A DNA stretch of 64,000 nt. Source: Polyangiaceae bacterium (GTDB lineage Bacteria; Myxococcota_A; Polyangia; Polyangiales; Polyangiaceae). Within the stretch, counting starts at the first letter, position 1; every line of letters starts with the position of its first letter. Below are positions 52,703 to 62,655 of the stretch, piece after piece. The notes under the pieces were generated by a model. It made no database searches and was not told where the DNA came from. It saw nothing but the letters and a program-made list of their open reading frames with translations. The stretch covers positions 21,121 through 85,120 of the forward strand of contig JADLEQ010000059.1 of assembly GCA_020846005.1 (NCBI GenBank), given 5' to 3'. The translations under genes and the position numbers were made by a program.

Positions 52703-54646
52703 TCAGCGCCCCGCCTCGTCCAGGCGGCGCATGCCCTCGAGCAGGAGCGCCTCCGGGCTCTCGTGGATGACCTGCTGGGATGCGGTGAAGTTCGGGTCCA
52801 TGGCGAAGTCGCCGTCCGCGAGCTTGAGCATCGCGTAGAAGGCCTCCGTGCCGCGGAGGCTCCCCCACATCGCGTTGAAGATCGCGCCACCGACGAAGTG
52901 GATCTCCCCCGCCTCCCCCGCGGAGCGGATCTTGAGCGAGCCGGTCTTGCGCCCGTGCCAGAGCACCTGGACGATGTCCGGGAGCCCCATCTCGACCAGC
53001 GACCCAGAGACGCCGCGGGGCCCGTGGCCCTTCGCCTCGCGCTCGATGATCTGCCGGAGCTTCGCCACCAGGACCTCGTTGGCGATGGGCTTCGTCAGGT
53101 AGTCGCTGACGCCGATGTCGAACGCTCGCTGCGCGTCCGCGCGGCCGAGGCGGGCCGTCACGATCACCCACGGCAGCGCGCGGCCCCAGGCGTGTTTTCG
53201 CGCCTCCGCCAGCAGCGCGAAGCCGTCCTGCGGCGTGAGGTCGATCTCGCTCACCACGATCTCGATCTCGCCGCGCTCCAGGATCTTCAGCGCCTGGTCG
53301 GTCGCCCGCGCCTGTTGCACCTCGAACCCCTGCTCGATCATGCGGAGCTCGAGGACGGTCGTCTCCTCGGGATCGGCGTCCACGATGAGCGCGCGGTGGC
53401 GGTTGGCGAGCAGGCGCGCGCGCACGTCGTCGCCCGTCACCATGTGCTTGAAGACATCGACCAGGTTCGGGTCGAAGATGGTGCCCTTGTACCGGGCCAG
53501 CACCTCGCACGCCTGCGCGGGGCGGAGCGTCTTGCGGAACGGGTTGCGCGGGTTCTGGGTGAGGTCCGCGTACGTGTCGGTGATGGCGAGGATGCGCGCG
53601 CCGAGCGGGATCTCCTTGCCCGCGGCAGTCCCCGGCGTCCCCTTGCCGTCGAAGCGCTCGTACATGCCCTCCAGCGCGCCGACCGTGTCGCCCGCCAGGC
53701 CCACGGCCTCGAGGAGGCGCGCCGGAGTCTTGAGGAGCTTCTGCGCCGAGGTCCGGTGCCCCTCGTACTCGGCCACGTTGAGCGCCGTCAGGTGGTAGGC
53801 GCTCATCTTGCCGAGATCGTGGACGTACCCCGCCACCACCAGGCTCGCTCGCTGTACGTCGCTCAGGCCGATGCGCTCGCAGAACTTCCTCACCAGCCGC
53901 GCGACGTGGGCGGAGTGCCCGCGCAGATCGGCGCGGGAGCTCTCGAGCAGGCTCACCATGACGTTCAACGTCTCGAGGTAGGCGTCCCCCGAGATGCCCT
54001 TGCCCGCGGCCGTCGTCGGCCGGGCGCCCCGGTCGATGTCCGAGGCGGAGAGCACCCGCTCGCGCCCCGCGCCCTCCGTGGCGAGGGCCGTCGCCATCGT
54101 CTCCTCGCTCACCAGGTTCCGCTCGTACACGTCGAGCATGCTGGTGAACTGCTCGTGCGCCGAGCGATCCAGGGCCGCGAAGGCGTGGATGTCGCCGTTG
54201 TACGCCTTGGCGATCGCGGCCTTCACGGCGCGGGGGCGGCCAACGAAGGCGCGGACCTCGCGGGCCCCGGCCGCGAGCTGGATCTCGTGGAGGAGCGGCG
54301 TGTTGTCCGGGTCCGGCGTGACGACGCTGAGCACGGCGGCCGCGGGGTCGTAGAGCACCGGGAACACGCACTCCCGCTCCGCCACCCGCTTGGGCACCTT
54401 CTCGAGCGTCAGCCGGTCGATATCCGCCTTGGCGAGCTTCTCGGTGGAGACGAAGCGCGTCTTGTGGACATTGGCGAGGAACCGGAGCAGCCCGGCCTCG
54501 TCGAGCGCGTTGACCTCGAGCAGGGCCTCCTCGAGCCGCTCGCCCGTCCGCTGCTGGTAGTGGAGCGCCGCCTCGGATTGCTCGGGCGTGATGACCTTCT
54601 CCGCGACCAGGCGGTCGAGCAGGCGCGGGTTGCCGGGGCCAGCCAT
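52703..54646 (-). CDS. MshEN - HD - receiver - PATAN multidomain signalling protein
   Basis: A 647-residue cytosolic protein. Order of domains: MshEN/GspE-N (residues 5-150, typical of c-di-GMP or nucleotide binding), HD-type phosphodiesterase-like (about 215-395, with VHDLGK), receiver (415-535, with LPWVIVTARLG and DYLTKPIA), and DUF4388/PATAN (545-640, with GSLVEMGLPDIVQVLWHGRK). The HD domain is degenerate against HD-GYP: HHE and GYP are replaced (MYERFDGKGTP). It is expected to link c-di-GMP or phosphorylation to gliding, pili or development (inference). It is followed by the hypothetical protein above. Confidence 0.78.
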   Translation of the reverse strand: MAGPGNPRLLDRLVAEKVITPEQSEAALHYQQRTGERLEEALLEVNALDEAGLLRFLANVHKTRFVSTEKLAKADIDRLTLEKVPKRVAERECVFPVLYDPAAAVLSVVTPDPDNTPLLHEIQLAAGAREVRAFVGRPRAVKAAIAKAYNGDIHAFAALDRSAHEQFTSMLDVYERNLVSEETMATALATEGAGRERVLSASDIDRGARPTTAAGKGISGDAYLETLNVMVSLLESSRADLRGHSAHVARLVRKFCERIGLSDVQRASLVVAGYVHDLGKMSAYHLTALNVAEYEGHRTSAQKLLKTPARLLEAVGLAGDTVGALEGMYERFDGKGTPGTAAGKEIPLGARILAITDTYADLTQNPRNPFRKTLRPAQACEVLARYKGTIFDPNLVDVFKHMVTGDDVRARLLANRHRALIVDADPEETTVLELRMIEQGFEVQQARATDQALKILERGEIEIVVSEIDLTPQDGFALLAEARKHAWGRALPWVIVTARLGRADAQRAFDIGVSDYLTKPIANEVLVAKLRQIIEREAKGHGPRGVSGSLVEMGLPDIVQVLWHGRKTGSLKIRSAGEAGEIHFVGGAIFNAMWGSLRGTEAFYAMLKLADGDFAMDPNFTASQQVIHESPEALLLEGMRRLDEAGR

Positions 54647-54781
54647 TCTCGTAGTTTCTCAGTATACGCGACAACCGGCCCCGGGAAGGGGCGTCTCGGC
54701 CCGGCCAGCGCGCCGGGCGCCGACGGAACGGTCACGGGGGTTACGCCGCCGGGCCGCCCGGCACCCGGAAGTGGGCGTGGC

Positions 54782-54810
54782 TTGACCGGTTCGGGCCCGG
54801 GGGCTAGAAC
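54782..54810 (+). promoter_or_regulatory. Probable promoter of rplM-rpsI
   Basis: TTGACC, a 17-base spacer and TAGAAC, close to the sigma-70 consensus, ending 69 bases before the rplM ATG. The leader contains a GGCC-GAGA-GGCC hairpin. Confidence 0.55.
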
Positions 54811-54879
54811 GCGCGCCCCTCCGGCCGAGAGGCCCCAGGTCGCCGCCGGCCCGCCAACTGAGCCGGCATGAGAGCCGCC

Positions 54880-55314
54880 ATGAGAACGTTCGTCGAGAAG
54901 CCCCGAGATGCCGCCGAGTCCCGCTCCTGGTGGGTGATCGATGCGCAAGGCAAGCCCCTCGGTCGCGTCGCCACGCGCGTGGCGAGCGTCCTCCGCGGCA
55001 AGCACAAGCCGACGTACACGCCCCACGTCGACACGGGCGATTTCGTTATCGTCGTGAATGCTGGCAAGGTCGCCGTGACGGGCACGAAGGCGGACGACAA
55101 GGCGTACTACCGCCACAGCGGCTACCCCGGTGGCATCCGGCGCGAGGCCTTCCGCCATCTCGTGGCGCGGGATGCGTCCCGGCCGATCGAGCTCGCGGTG
55201 AAGGGTATGCTCCCGAAGAACGTCCTCGGCCGCCAGATGCTGACCAAGCTGAAGGTGTACGCGGGCCCCGATCACCCGCACGCCGCGCAGAAGCCCCAGG
55301 CGCTGGCCCTCTGA
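54880..55314 (+). CDS. rplM: 50S ribosomal protein L13
   Basis: A 144-residue uL13 protein of the large subunit. It has the conserved opening [28 protein letters not shown], the tRNA/rRNA contact [20 protein letters not shown] and [16 protein letters not shown]. The ATG at 54880 matches the family N-terminus; ATG 54868 adds four residues. It leads the rplM-rpsI operon. Confidence 0.97.
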   Translation: MRTFVEKPRDAAESRSWWVIDAQGKPLGRVATRVASVLRGKHKPTYTPHVDTGDFVIVVNAGKVAVTGTKADDKAYYRHSGYPGGIRREAFRHLVARDASRPIELAVKGMLPKNVLGRQMLTKLKVYAGPDHPHAAQKPQALAL

Positions 55315-55334
55315 GAACGGAAGATCATCGACCC

Positions 55335-55733
55335 ATGAGCGAAGCCCCCGCCCCCGTGTACGCGACCGGCAAGCGCAAGACCGCCGTCGCGCGAGTCTGG
55401 ATCCAGCCTGGCAGCGGCAGCATGCAGGTGAACGGCGTGCCGGCCGAGGAGTACTTCGAGCGCGAGACGGCGCGTATGGTCGCGCGCCAGTCGCTCGAGC
55501 TCCTCGAGCTCGGCGCGCAGTACGATGTCCGCGTGACGGTCGCCGGCGGTGGGCACAGCGCGCAGGCCGAGGCGGTCCGCCACGGCGTCGCGCGCGCGCT
55601 GTCGAGCGAAGATCTCGAGCGTCGCGGCCCGCTCAAGCGCGCCGGCTTCCTGACGCGCGACGCGCGCAAGAAGGAGCGCAAGAAGTACGGGCGTCCCGGG
55701 GCGCGCAAGCGCTTCCAGTACAGCAAGCGCTGA
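55335..55733 (+). CDS. rpsI: 30S ribosomal protein S9
   Basis: A 132-residue uS9 protein. [20 protein letters not shown] is at the N-terminus and the C-terminal tail [17 protein letters not shown] reaches the decoding site. It follows rplM by 20 bases, the standard bacterial L13-S9 pair. Confidence 0.97.
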   Translation: MSEAPAPVYATGKRKTAVARVWIQPGSGSMQVNGVPAEEYFERETARMVARQSLELLELGAQYDVRVTVAGGGHSAQAEAVRHGVARALSSEDLERRGPLKRAGFLTRDARKKERKKYGRPGARKRFQYSKR

Positions 55734-55755
55734 GCCGTAGGGCGCGCACGTCGCG

Positions 55756-56835
55756 ATGGGCGAGCCCGCGAGCCCCGCTCCGCTGCGCGTCGGCATCCTC
55801 GGGATCGGGGGCTACACCGGGGCGGAGCTCCTCCGGCTCGTCCTCGGCCATCCACGGCTCTCGCTGGCCTGGGCGGGCGCGCGTGAGAACGCCGGGCGGC
55901 GCCTCGGCGACGTGCTCCCCGGCACGGAGGGCGTCGCCGGCGTCGCCGAGCTGCGGATCGAGGCGTTCGTCGAGGAGGACGCCGCGCGCCTGGCCGAGAC
56001 GATCGACGTGGTCTTCGCGTGCCTGCCGCACGCCGCGAGCGCGCGCGCGTGCGCCGCGCTGTACCGCGCCGGCCTGCGCGTCGTCGATCTGTCCGCGGAC
56101 TTCCGCCTCCGCGATCGCGCCGTGTACGAGGAATGGTACGGCCCGCACCCGGCGCCCGAGCTGCTCGCCGCCGCGGTGTACGGCCAGCCCGAGCTCCACC
56201 GCGAAGAGCTGCCCGGCGCGCGCCTGATCGCCGCCCCCGGCTGCTACCCGACCTCCAGCGTGCTCCCGCTCGCGCCGCTCGTCGCCGCTGGGCTGGTCGA
56301 GATCGAGGGCGTCGTGATCGACGCGAAGAGCGGCGTGAGCGGCGCCGGGCGCTCGCCGTCGCCGGTGACGCACCTCCCAGAGGCGAGCGAGGGGCTCCGC
56401 CCGTACAAGGTCGCCGGGACGCACCGCCACGTCCCCGAGATCGAGCAGGAGCTCTCGCGGGCGGCGGGCGCCGAGCTGCGGGTGACGTTCACGCCGCACC
56501 TGGCGCCGATGTCGCGCGGGATCTCCACGACCGCCTACGCGCGTGCGCGCGCCGGGGCGACCGCGGAGCGCTGCCGCGAGGCGGCGCGTGCCCGCTACGC
56601 GAGCGGGCTCGTGAGCGTGCTCCCCGAGGGCCGCCTCCCGGACACCCTCTGGGTGCGGGGGAGCGCCCGCGCGCACGTCGCGTACGCGCTCGATCCGCGC
56701 ACCTCGATCGTCGTCGCGATGTGCGCCATCGACAACCTCGCGCGTGGGGCGTCCGCGCAGGCCCTCCAGGCGCTGAACCTCGCGCTCGGTTGGCCGGACG
56801 CCCTCGGGCTGCCCGAGGTGGGCCTGTTCCCGTGA
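55756..56835 (+). CDS. argC: N-acetyl-gamma-glutamyl-phosphate reductase
   Basis: A 359-residue arginine-biosynthesis enzyme that reduces N-acetylglutamyl-5-phosphate with NADPH. It has the nucleotide-binding GILGIGGYTGAELLRLV, catalytic Cys163 in AAPGCYPTSS, and the TPHLAPMSRGI and GTHRHVPEI segments. It lies 22 bases after rpsI on the same strand, so it may be read with the ribosomal genes. Confidence 0.95.
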   Translation: MGEPASPAPLRVGILGIGGYTGAELLRLVLGHPRLSLAWAGARENAGRRLGDVLPGTEGVAGVAELRIEAFVEEDAARLAETIDVVFACLPHAASARACAALYRAGLRVVDLSADFRLRDRAVYEEWYGPHPAPELLAAAVYGQPELHREELPGARLIAAPGCYPTSSVLPLAPLVAAGLVEIEGVVIDAKSGVSGAGRSPSPVTHLPEASEGLRPYKVAGTHRHVPEIEQELSRAAGAELRVTFTPHLAPMSRGISTTAYARARAGATAERCREAARARYASGLVSVLPEGRLPDTLWVRGSARAHVAYALDPRTSIVVAMCAIDNLARGASAQALQALNLALGWPDALGLPEVGLFP

Positions 56836-56892
56836 TCCCGCCCCTGCGCGGGCGACGCGCCGGGCGAAGCGGGCTAGGATGAACGATCGCCC

Positions 56893-58977
56893 ATGAGCGC
56901 GCCCTTCGTCCTCCGTAGCGACATGGTCCCCTGCGGCGATCAGCCGCGTGCGATCGAGGCGCTGTGCGCCGGGCTGGAGCGCGGCGAGCGCTACCAGACG
57001 CTCCTCGGCATCACCGGGAGCGGCAAGACGTTCACGGTGGCGAACGTCATCCAGCACGTGCAGCGCCCTACGCTCATCATCGCCCCGAACAAGACGCTTG
57101 CGGCGCAGCTCTACGGCGAAATGCGCGATCTCTTCCCGTCGAACGCCGTCCACTACTTCGTCAGCTACTACGACTACTACCAGCCCGAAGCCTACATCCC
57201 CAACACGGACACCTTCATCGAGAAGGACGCGATCATCAACGATCGCATCGACCGCATGCGCCACGCGGCGACGCAGGCGCTGCTCTCGCGGCGGGACGTG
57301 ATCATCGTCGCCAGCGTGAGCTGTATCTACGGCATCGGCTCCGCGGAGACGTACTCCGGTCTGCTGATCGAGATCGTCAAGGGCGAGGAGCTCCGCCGTG
57401 ACGTGCTGCTCCGCCAGCTCGTGGACATCCAGTACACGCGCAACGACGTGGACTTCCACCGCGGGACGTTCCGGGTCCGCGGGGACGTGGTCGAGATCTT
57501 CCCCGCGTACGAGGAGGCGCTCGCCATCCGAGTGGAGTTCTTCGGTGACGAGGTGGAGGGGATCCGTGAGGTGGATCCGGTGCGGGGGCGCGTGCTCGCG
57601 GAGCTCGATCGCTACGCCCTCTATCCGGGCTCCCACTACGTCACCCCCCGCCAGCAGCTCGAGCGCGCGACGGCGACCATCCGCGAGGAGCTCCGCCAGC
57701 GACTCGAGTGGTTCGATCGCGAGGGGAGGTTCCTCGAGAAGCAGCGCCTCGAGCAACGGACCTCGTACGACCTCGAGATGCTGGAGCAGATGGGGTTCGT
57801 GCAGGGCATCGAGAACTACTCCCGGCACCTGTCCGGGCGCGCGCCGGGGGACCCACCCCCCACGCTGATCGACTACTTCTCGGAGGACTTCCTCCTCGTG
57901 CTGGACGAGTCCCACCAGACGGTCCCCCAGCTCGGGGCGATGTACCGGGGCGATCGCGCGCGCAAGGAGACGCTGGTCGAGTACGGCTTCCGCCTGCCGA
58001 GCGCGCTCGACAACCGCCCGCTCCAGTTCGAGGAGATGCAGCGCCACATGCGGCGAGTGATCTTCGTGTCGGCGACGCCCGGGGACTGGGAGCTCGCGCA
58101 GACGGGCGGCGAGGTGGTCGAGCAGCTGATCCGCCCGACGGGCTTGCTGGATCCCCGCATCGAGGTGCGCCCGGTCGCCGGTCAGGTGGACGACCTCTAC
58201 GCGGAGATCCGCGTGCGCGTCGCACGGCAGGAGCGCGTGCTCGTCACCACGCTCACGAAGCGCATGGCCGAGGACCTCACCGAGCACTGGGCCGAGCTCG
58301 GGGTGCGTGTGCGGTACCTCCACGCCGACGTGGAGACGCTGGAGCGCGTGGAGCTCCTGCGCGACCTGCGCGCAGGGGAGTACGACGTGCTGGTGGGCAT
58401 CAACCTCCTGCGTGAGGGGCTCGATCTGCCGGAGGTGAGCCTGGTGGCGATCCTCGACGCCGACAAGGAGGGCTTCCTGCGGAGCCCGCGCTCGCTGATC
58501 CAGACGATCGGGCGCGCCGCGCGCAACGCGAACGGCACCGTCTTCATGTACGCGGATCGCGTCACCGCCGCGATGAGACGCGCGATCGACGAGACGGATC
58601 GGCGGCGGGAGATCCAACGAACGTACAACGAGGCTCACGGCATCACGCCGGAGACGGTGCGGCGGGCGATCCTCGACATCTCGCCGGCCAACGGCCAGCG
58701 CGACTACTACGCGATCCCGCGCTCGCGGGGCGAGCCGGGCGGCGGAGAGGACACCCCCGAGGCGAAGGCCGAGCGGGTCGAGGCGACCCGGCTCGCGATG
58801 TTCGCTGCGGCCGAGCGCCTCGATTTCGAGACGGCGGCGCGCCTGCGCGATGAGCTCCGGCAGCTGAGCGGGCCGCACGGGGAGTCACGCGCAGCGGAGC
58901 CGGGCGGGCCCGCGGCGCGCAAGCGGTCGCCGTCGACGCGGCCGCGCCCGCCGGGTGGGCGCCGCTCGCGCGGCTGA
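56893..58977 (+). CDS. uvrB: Excinuclease ABC subunit B
   Basis: A 694-residue nucleotide-excision-repair helicase. Walker [11 protein letters not shown] near residue 37, the beta-hairpin [21 protein letters not shown], motif [14 protein letters not shown], and the C-terminal UVR motif ([17 protein letters not shown]). A Lys/Arg/Pro-rich tail of about 30 residues follows the UVR motif. It is 57 bases after argC. Confidence 0.97.
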   Translation: MSAPFVLRSDMVPCGDQPRAIEALCAGLERGERYQTLLGITGSGKTFTVANVIQHVQRPTLIIAPNKTLAAQLYGEMRDLFPSNAVHYFVSYYDYYQPEAYIPNTDTFIEKDAIINDRIDRMRHAATQALLSRRDVIIVASVSCIYGIGSAETYSGLLIEIVKGEELRRDVLLRQLVDIQYTRNDVDFHRGTFRVRGDVVEIFPAYEEALAIRVEFFGDEVEGIREVDPVRGRVLAELDRYALYPGSHYVTPRQQLERATATIREELRQRLEWFDREGRFLEKQRLEQRTSYDLEMLEQMGFVQGIENYSRHLSGRAPGDPPPTLIDYFSEDFLLVLDESHQTVPQLGAMYRGDRARKETLVEYGFRLPSALDNRPLQFEEMQRHMRRVIFVSATPGDWELAQTGGEVVEQLIRPTGLLDPRIEVRPVAGQVDDLYAEIRVRVARQERVLVTTLTKRMAEDLTEHWAELGVRVRYLHADVETLERVELLRDLRAGEYDVLVGINLLREGLDLPEVSLVAILDADKEGFLRSPRSLIQTIGRAARNANGTVFMYADRVTAAMRRAIDETDRRREIQRTYNEAHGITPETVRRAILDISPANGQRDYYAIPRSRGEPGGGEDTPEAKAERVEATRLAMFAAAERLDFETAARLRDELRQLSGPHGESRAAEPGGPAARKRSPSTRPRPPGGRRSRG

Positions 58978-59216
58978 GCGCGAGGGCAGGTCGCGGGGGG
59001 CGGGAGCCCGCGCCGCGAGAGCGAGCGGCGCCGTCCGCCGCCGCCGCCGCCGCGCGCGCCGCGACCCCGCTGTCAGACGTCGGGGGTCGAGGGGCCGCGC
59101 GGTGCGCTGCTGTCGGGCCGCGCGGTGGGTGGCATGGCAGATGCAGCCGGCCGCCTCGAGTGCTACTTCTCACAAAGTTCCTGCGCGCGGCGCCCCGTCG
59201 CCGCTCTTCGCCCTCC

Positions 59217-60236
59217 ATGCCCCGGTCCCGGCTCGTCTCATCGCTCTGGTTGGGGCTGGCGATCGGGTGGTGGGCCGGCTGCGCCTCCGGCGGGCTGGAC
59301 GAGTCTTCGGGCGGCGGCGCGGGCTTCGGCGGGGCCGTCGACGCCTCCGCCGGCCAAGGCGGCGGGGGCGGCACGTCGGGCGGCGGCGCGGCCGCCGCGA
59401 CGGGTGGGCAGGGCGCGGCGGCGGGAGGCCAGGCGGGAGCGGCCGGGGACGCCGCGGCGCCGGACGGCGCGACGCTTCACCCGCTCTGCGCCGCGGGCTG
59501 CCGGCTGGACGACCCGACCGCGTGCGCGGTGGCCGTGCCCGGCACGGGCCCGGATTCGGGCGGCGCGGGCGACGCAGGCGCGGGCGACGCAGGCGCGGGC
59601 GACGCAGGCGACGCCGAAGGCGGCTACTCGGATGGTCCTGGGCCCGGGTCGACGAGCGCGTGCCGAGTGGATCTGCTGGCGGAGACACCGACCACGTCGT
59701 GCGGCCCCGCCGGAGGGGGCGCCGCCGACTCGCCGTGCCTCGAGTCCCGCGACTGCGCGCCCGGGTTCGGCTGCGTCGCGAGCGGGGGCGCGGGGCGCTG
59801 TCTGCCCTTCTGCTGCACTCCCGACGCCTGCACCGGGGAGCGCGCCTTCTGCGACGAGCGCGCGCTCCGCGCGACGGTCGGCGACGCCGGCGCACCGCCC
59901 ACGAAGGTGCCCGTGTGTGTCGCACCAGACGACTGCAACCTCGCCGAGGAGTCCCCCTGCACGACGAACACCTGCAAGTGCTCTGCGGGCACCGCGTGCA
60001 TGGTGGTGGGCCCGGCCGGGGCGACCGCGTGCGTGGAGCCCGGGGCGGGGCGCACCGGGGAGCCGTGCCCGTGCGCGCGCGGCTACGTCTGCTCCCAGGC
60101 CACGGCCACCTGCTTGAAGCTCTGCCCGGTATCCCTTACCACGGCCGACTGCGGTGGCGGGAGCTGTCAAGGGGACTCCAACCTCCCAGACGGCTGGGGG
60201 ATCTGCGTAGGCGGCGGCGGCGACGGCGGCGCCTGA
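59217..60236 (+). CDS. Cys-rich lipoprotein with Gly/Ala/Ser linker
   Basis: A 339-residue lipoprotein. ATG 59217 gives a signal peptide with lipobox GWWAGC, then a 130-residue Gly/Ala/Ser/Asp linker containing a 15-bp tandem repeat, and a Cys-rich body (CLESRDCAPGFGCVASGG, CTTNTCKCSAGTACM, CPCARGYVCSQ) that is likely disulfide-bonded and exposed, as in EGF-like or TIL modules. Its 3' end overlaps the convergent BrkB gene by 70 bases. Function unknown, possibly adhesion. Confidence 0.65.
   Translation: MPRSRLVSSLWLGLAIGWWAGCASGGLDESSGGGAGFGGAVDASAGQGGGGGTSGGGAAAATGGQGAAAGGQAGAAGDAAAPDGATLHPLCAAGCRLDDPTACAVAVPGTGPDSGGAGDAGAGDAGAGDAGDAEGGYSDGPGPGSTSACRVDLLAETPTTSCGPAGGGAADSPCLESRDCAPGFGCVASGGAGRCLPFCCTPDACTGERAFCDERALRATVGDAGAPPTKVPVCVAPDDCNLAEESPCTTNTCKCSAGTACMVVGPAGATACVEPGAGRTGEPCPCARGYVCSQATATCLKLCPVSLTTADCGGGSCQGDSNLPDGWGICVGGGGDGGA
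59565..59609 (+). repeat. Three 15-bp tandem repeats (GCGGGCGACGCAGGC)
   Basis: Three perfect copies at 59565-59609 within the lipoprotein gene, encoding AGDAG-type units, in frame. Confidence 0.85.
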
Positions 60237-61159
60237 GCGGCCGCCTCCGCTCGCGCGGTCGGCGCGCGCTCGAGCGCGGCGTTCAGCTCCGCGCCGACGA
60301 GGAGCGCGATGCACATGAGCCACGACCACACGAGGACGATCGCGACGGCCGAGAGCGTCCCGTAGAACAGCGCGTAGGTCGCGACCGACCCGGCGAAGGC
60401 GGTGAGGCCCGCCGAGCCGAGCCCCGCCAGCGCGACCGTCGCCAGCGCTCCGGGCCACACGACGCGGCGGACCCCCGGGCGTCGGACCGCGATCCGGAAG
60501 AACGCCGCGAGCGACGCCACGGCGAACGCCGCCGCCAGCGTGAGCGACGCCGTCGCGCTCGCGGCGCCCACGCCGGGGCCCGGGCCGAGCAGCCGCAGGA
60601 TCGCGCGCGCCGGGCCGCCCTGGACGGCGACGACGAGCGCGCCGGCCGCGGCCAGCACCACCGTCGCCGCCGCCACGCAGGTGACCGAGAGCGCGCGCTT
60701 GCCGGCCCAGGTCCTCGCGTGGGACGGCCCCGTGCGCTCGAGCACGTCGAGCAGCGTGTGGAACGCCGACGAGGCGAGCCACAGCCCCCCGAGCGCCGCG
60801 AACGGCGCGACCGCGCCCGCGAAGCGACCGAGGCCGTCGATCGCGATCGCGCTCACGTCGGCGGGCGCGAGCCGGAGGAGCTGCGCGAGGGCGGCCACCG
60901 CCTCCCGATCCGCTCGGAGCCCGAAGTGCAGGAGCCACCCGGTCACGGCCAGCAGCGGGAGGCCGGCCAGGAAGAGATCGTACGCCGCGGCGCTGGCGAC
61001 GCGGGCCGCCCGCCGCTCCACCAGGCCACGGACGACGCTCAGCGCCACGCGCCCGCTGGAGGTGCGCTCCGCCGCCTCGGCGAGGCGCCGGCGGGCCCGC
61101 TCGGCGCGGGCGAGCCGGGCCAGCGAGGGCGCTCGCGCGGGATCGTCGGGGGTCGTCAT
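60167..61159 (-). CDS. YihY/BrkB-family inner-membrane protein
   Basis: A 330-residue polytopic protein with about six membrane helices after a charged N-terminal stretch. It has the family segment AAYDLFLAGLPLLAVTGWLL near residue 60 and VATYALFYGTLSAVAIVLVW with LLVGAELNA at the end. Related proteins are often annotated as ribonuclease BN in error. Its tail is Ala/Pro-rich. It converges with the lipoprotein gene. Confidence 0.85.
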   Translation of the reverse strand: MTTPDDPARAPSLARLARAERARRRLAEAAERTSSGRVALSVVRGLVERRAARVASAAAYDLFLAGLPLLAVTGWLLHFGLRADREAVAALAQLLRLAPADVSAIAIDGLGRFAGAVAPFAALGGLWLASSAFHTLLDVLERTGPSHARTWAGKRALSVTCVAAATVVLAAAGALVVAVQGGPARAILRLLGPGPGVGAASATASLTLAAAFAVASLAAFFRIAVRRPGVRRVVWPGALATVALAGLGSAGLTAFAGSVATYALFYGTLSAVAIVLVWSWLMCIALLVGAELNAALERAPTARAEAAAQAPPSPPPPTQIPQPSGRLESP

Positions 61160-61182
61160 GCCGGGGCGGGTAGAATCGCGGG

Positions 61183-61599
61183 ATGAAGGTACACCAGCGC
61201 TCCCTCCGGATCCCGACGGACGGTCGAGGGTTCACCGACCTCGGCGCGGCCGTGACCGGCGTGGTCGCGGAGAGCGGCGTCGAGACGGGCGTGTGCGTGG
61301 TCTTCGTCTGCCACACCTCGGCGAGCCTGGTCGTCCAGGAGAACGCCGATCCGGCCGTGCGCCGTGATCTCGAGCGATGGCTCGGCGAGCTGGCGCCCGA
61401 GGCGCGCGCGTGGGAGCACGCCGACGAGGGGCCGGACGACATGCCCGCGCACGCGCGCGCCGCGCTCGGCCGGACCTCCGAGACGATCCCGGTCACCGGC
61501 GGCCGCCTCGGGCTCGGCACCTGGCAGGGCCTCTACCTCTGGGAGCATCGCCGCGCGCGCCACCAGCGGACGCTCACCGTGACCGTGATCGGCGCCTGA
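61183..61599 (+). CDS. YjbQ/UPF0047 family protein
   Basis: A 138-residue protein of the YjbQ family (secondary thiamine-phosphate synthase-like). VCVVFVCHTSASLVVQENAD is the conserved active-site strand with a likely metal His, followed by HADEGPDDMPAHARAALG and GTWQGLYLWEHRRARHQRT. Length is exactly that of the family. The reaction in vivo is still debated. Confidence 0.9.
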   Translation: MKVHQRSLRIPTDGRGFTDLGAAVTGVVAESGVETGVCVVFVCHTSASLVVQENADPAVRRDLERWLGELAPEARAWEHADEGPDDMPAHARAALGRTSETIPVTGGRLGLGTWQGLYLWEHRRARHQRTLTVTVIGA

Positions 61600-61644
61600 C
61601 GGCCACGGGTTTGCGCTCGCGGAGGTACGAGCTATCGACGGACG

Positions 61645-62655
61645 ATGCGCGTGAGACTCTCCAAGATCGCGGCCCGCGCCCGGCAGCGCGCGGGCGCCAC
61701 CGTCGTCGACGGCTTCTTCCGCGGCGCGTCGGCGCTGGGCAAGCTGCACCCCCGGGCGCGCCCGGAGCGCCACGGCGTCGCCGTCGAGCGCGACCTGGCG
61801 TACCTCCCGACGGGTCGGCGCGAGCACCTGCTCGACGTGTATCGTCCCCTCGGCGAGGACGGCCCCCGCCCCGCGGTGCTCTACGTGCACGGCGGGGGCT
61901 TCCGGATCCTGAGCAAGGACACCCACTGGGTGATGGGGCTCGCGTTCGCGCGGCGCGGGTACGTGGTCTTCAACGTGAGCTACCGCCTGGCGCCCGAGCA
62001 CCCGTTTCCGGCCGCCATCGAGGACGTGTGCGCCGCGTATCGCTGGGTCGTCGCGAACGCGGCCCGCTACGGCGCCGATCCGGCGCGCCTGGTGTTGGCC
62101 GGGGAGAGCGCTGGTGCCAACCTCGTGACCGCGCTCACCGTGGCGCTCGCGTACCCCCGCCCGGAGCCCTGGGCGCGCGCCGCCTACGACGAGGGCGTCC
62201 TACCTCGCGCGGTCCTCCCCGCGTGCGGGCTGTTCGAGGTGGGGCGCCCCGAGCGCTTCCGGGATCGCTTCCCGAGCCTGTCGCCGTTCGTCCACGATCG
62301 GCTCGTCGAGGTGAGCCGCGCCTACCTGCGGGGCGCCGAGCGCCTCCCCGCCGAGGCGATCGACCTCGCGAGCCCGCTGCTCGTGTTCGAGCGCGGGGAA
62401 CGCCCCACCCGCGCCCTGCCTCCCTTCTTCCTCCCGTGCGGCACGCGCGATCCGCTGGTCGACGACACCGCGCGTCTCGCGAAGGCGCTCGACGCCCTCG
62501 GGGTCGAGCACGACACGCGGTACTACCCCGGCGAGCCCCACGCGTTCCATGCGTTCGTGATGCGCGAGGCCGCCCGATCGCAGTGGCGACACGCCTACGC
62601 CTTCTTGGATCGGGCGCTCGCGCGCGGCGCGGCGGGGCCCGAGGCGGGCGCGTGA
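61645..62655 (+). CDS. Alpha/beta hydrolase, HSL-type esterase
   Basis: A 336-residue hormone-sensitive-lipase-like esterase. It has YVHGGGFR in the oxyanion hole, nucleophile Ser155 in GESAGAN, catalytic Asp in CGTRDPLVDD and His in PGEPHAFHAF. An N-terminal helical segment precedes the fold, without a signal peptide. The end overlaps the crotonase gene by 4 bases, so the two are translated together and may act on the same acyl-type substrate. Confidence 0.88.
   Translation: MRVRLSKIAARARQRAGATVVDGFFRGASALGKLHPRARPERHGVAVERDLAYLPTGRREHLLDVYRPLGEDGPRPAVLYVHGGGFRILSKDTHWVMGLAFARRGYVVFNVSYRLAPEHPFPAAIEDVCAAYRWVVANAARYGADPARLVLAGESAGANLVTALTVALAYPRPEPWARAAYDEGVLPRAVLPACGLFEVGRPERFRDRFPSLSPFVHDRLVEVSRAYLRGAERLPAEAIDLASPLLVFERGERPTRALPPFFLPCGTRDPLVDDTARLAKALDALGVEHDTRYYPGEPHAFHAFVMREAARSQWRHAYAFLDRALARGAAGPEAGA

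Noticed and set aside
54782..54880. A riboswitch in the rplM leader
   Set aside because: Only a short GGCC hairpin is present, too small for a known riboswitch class.
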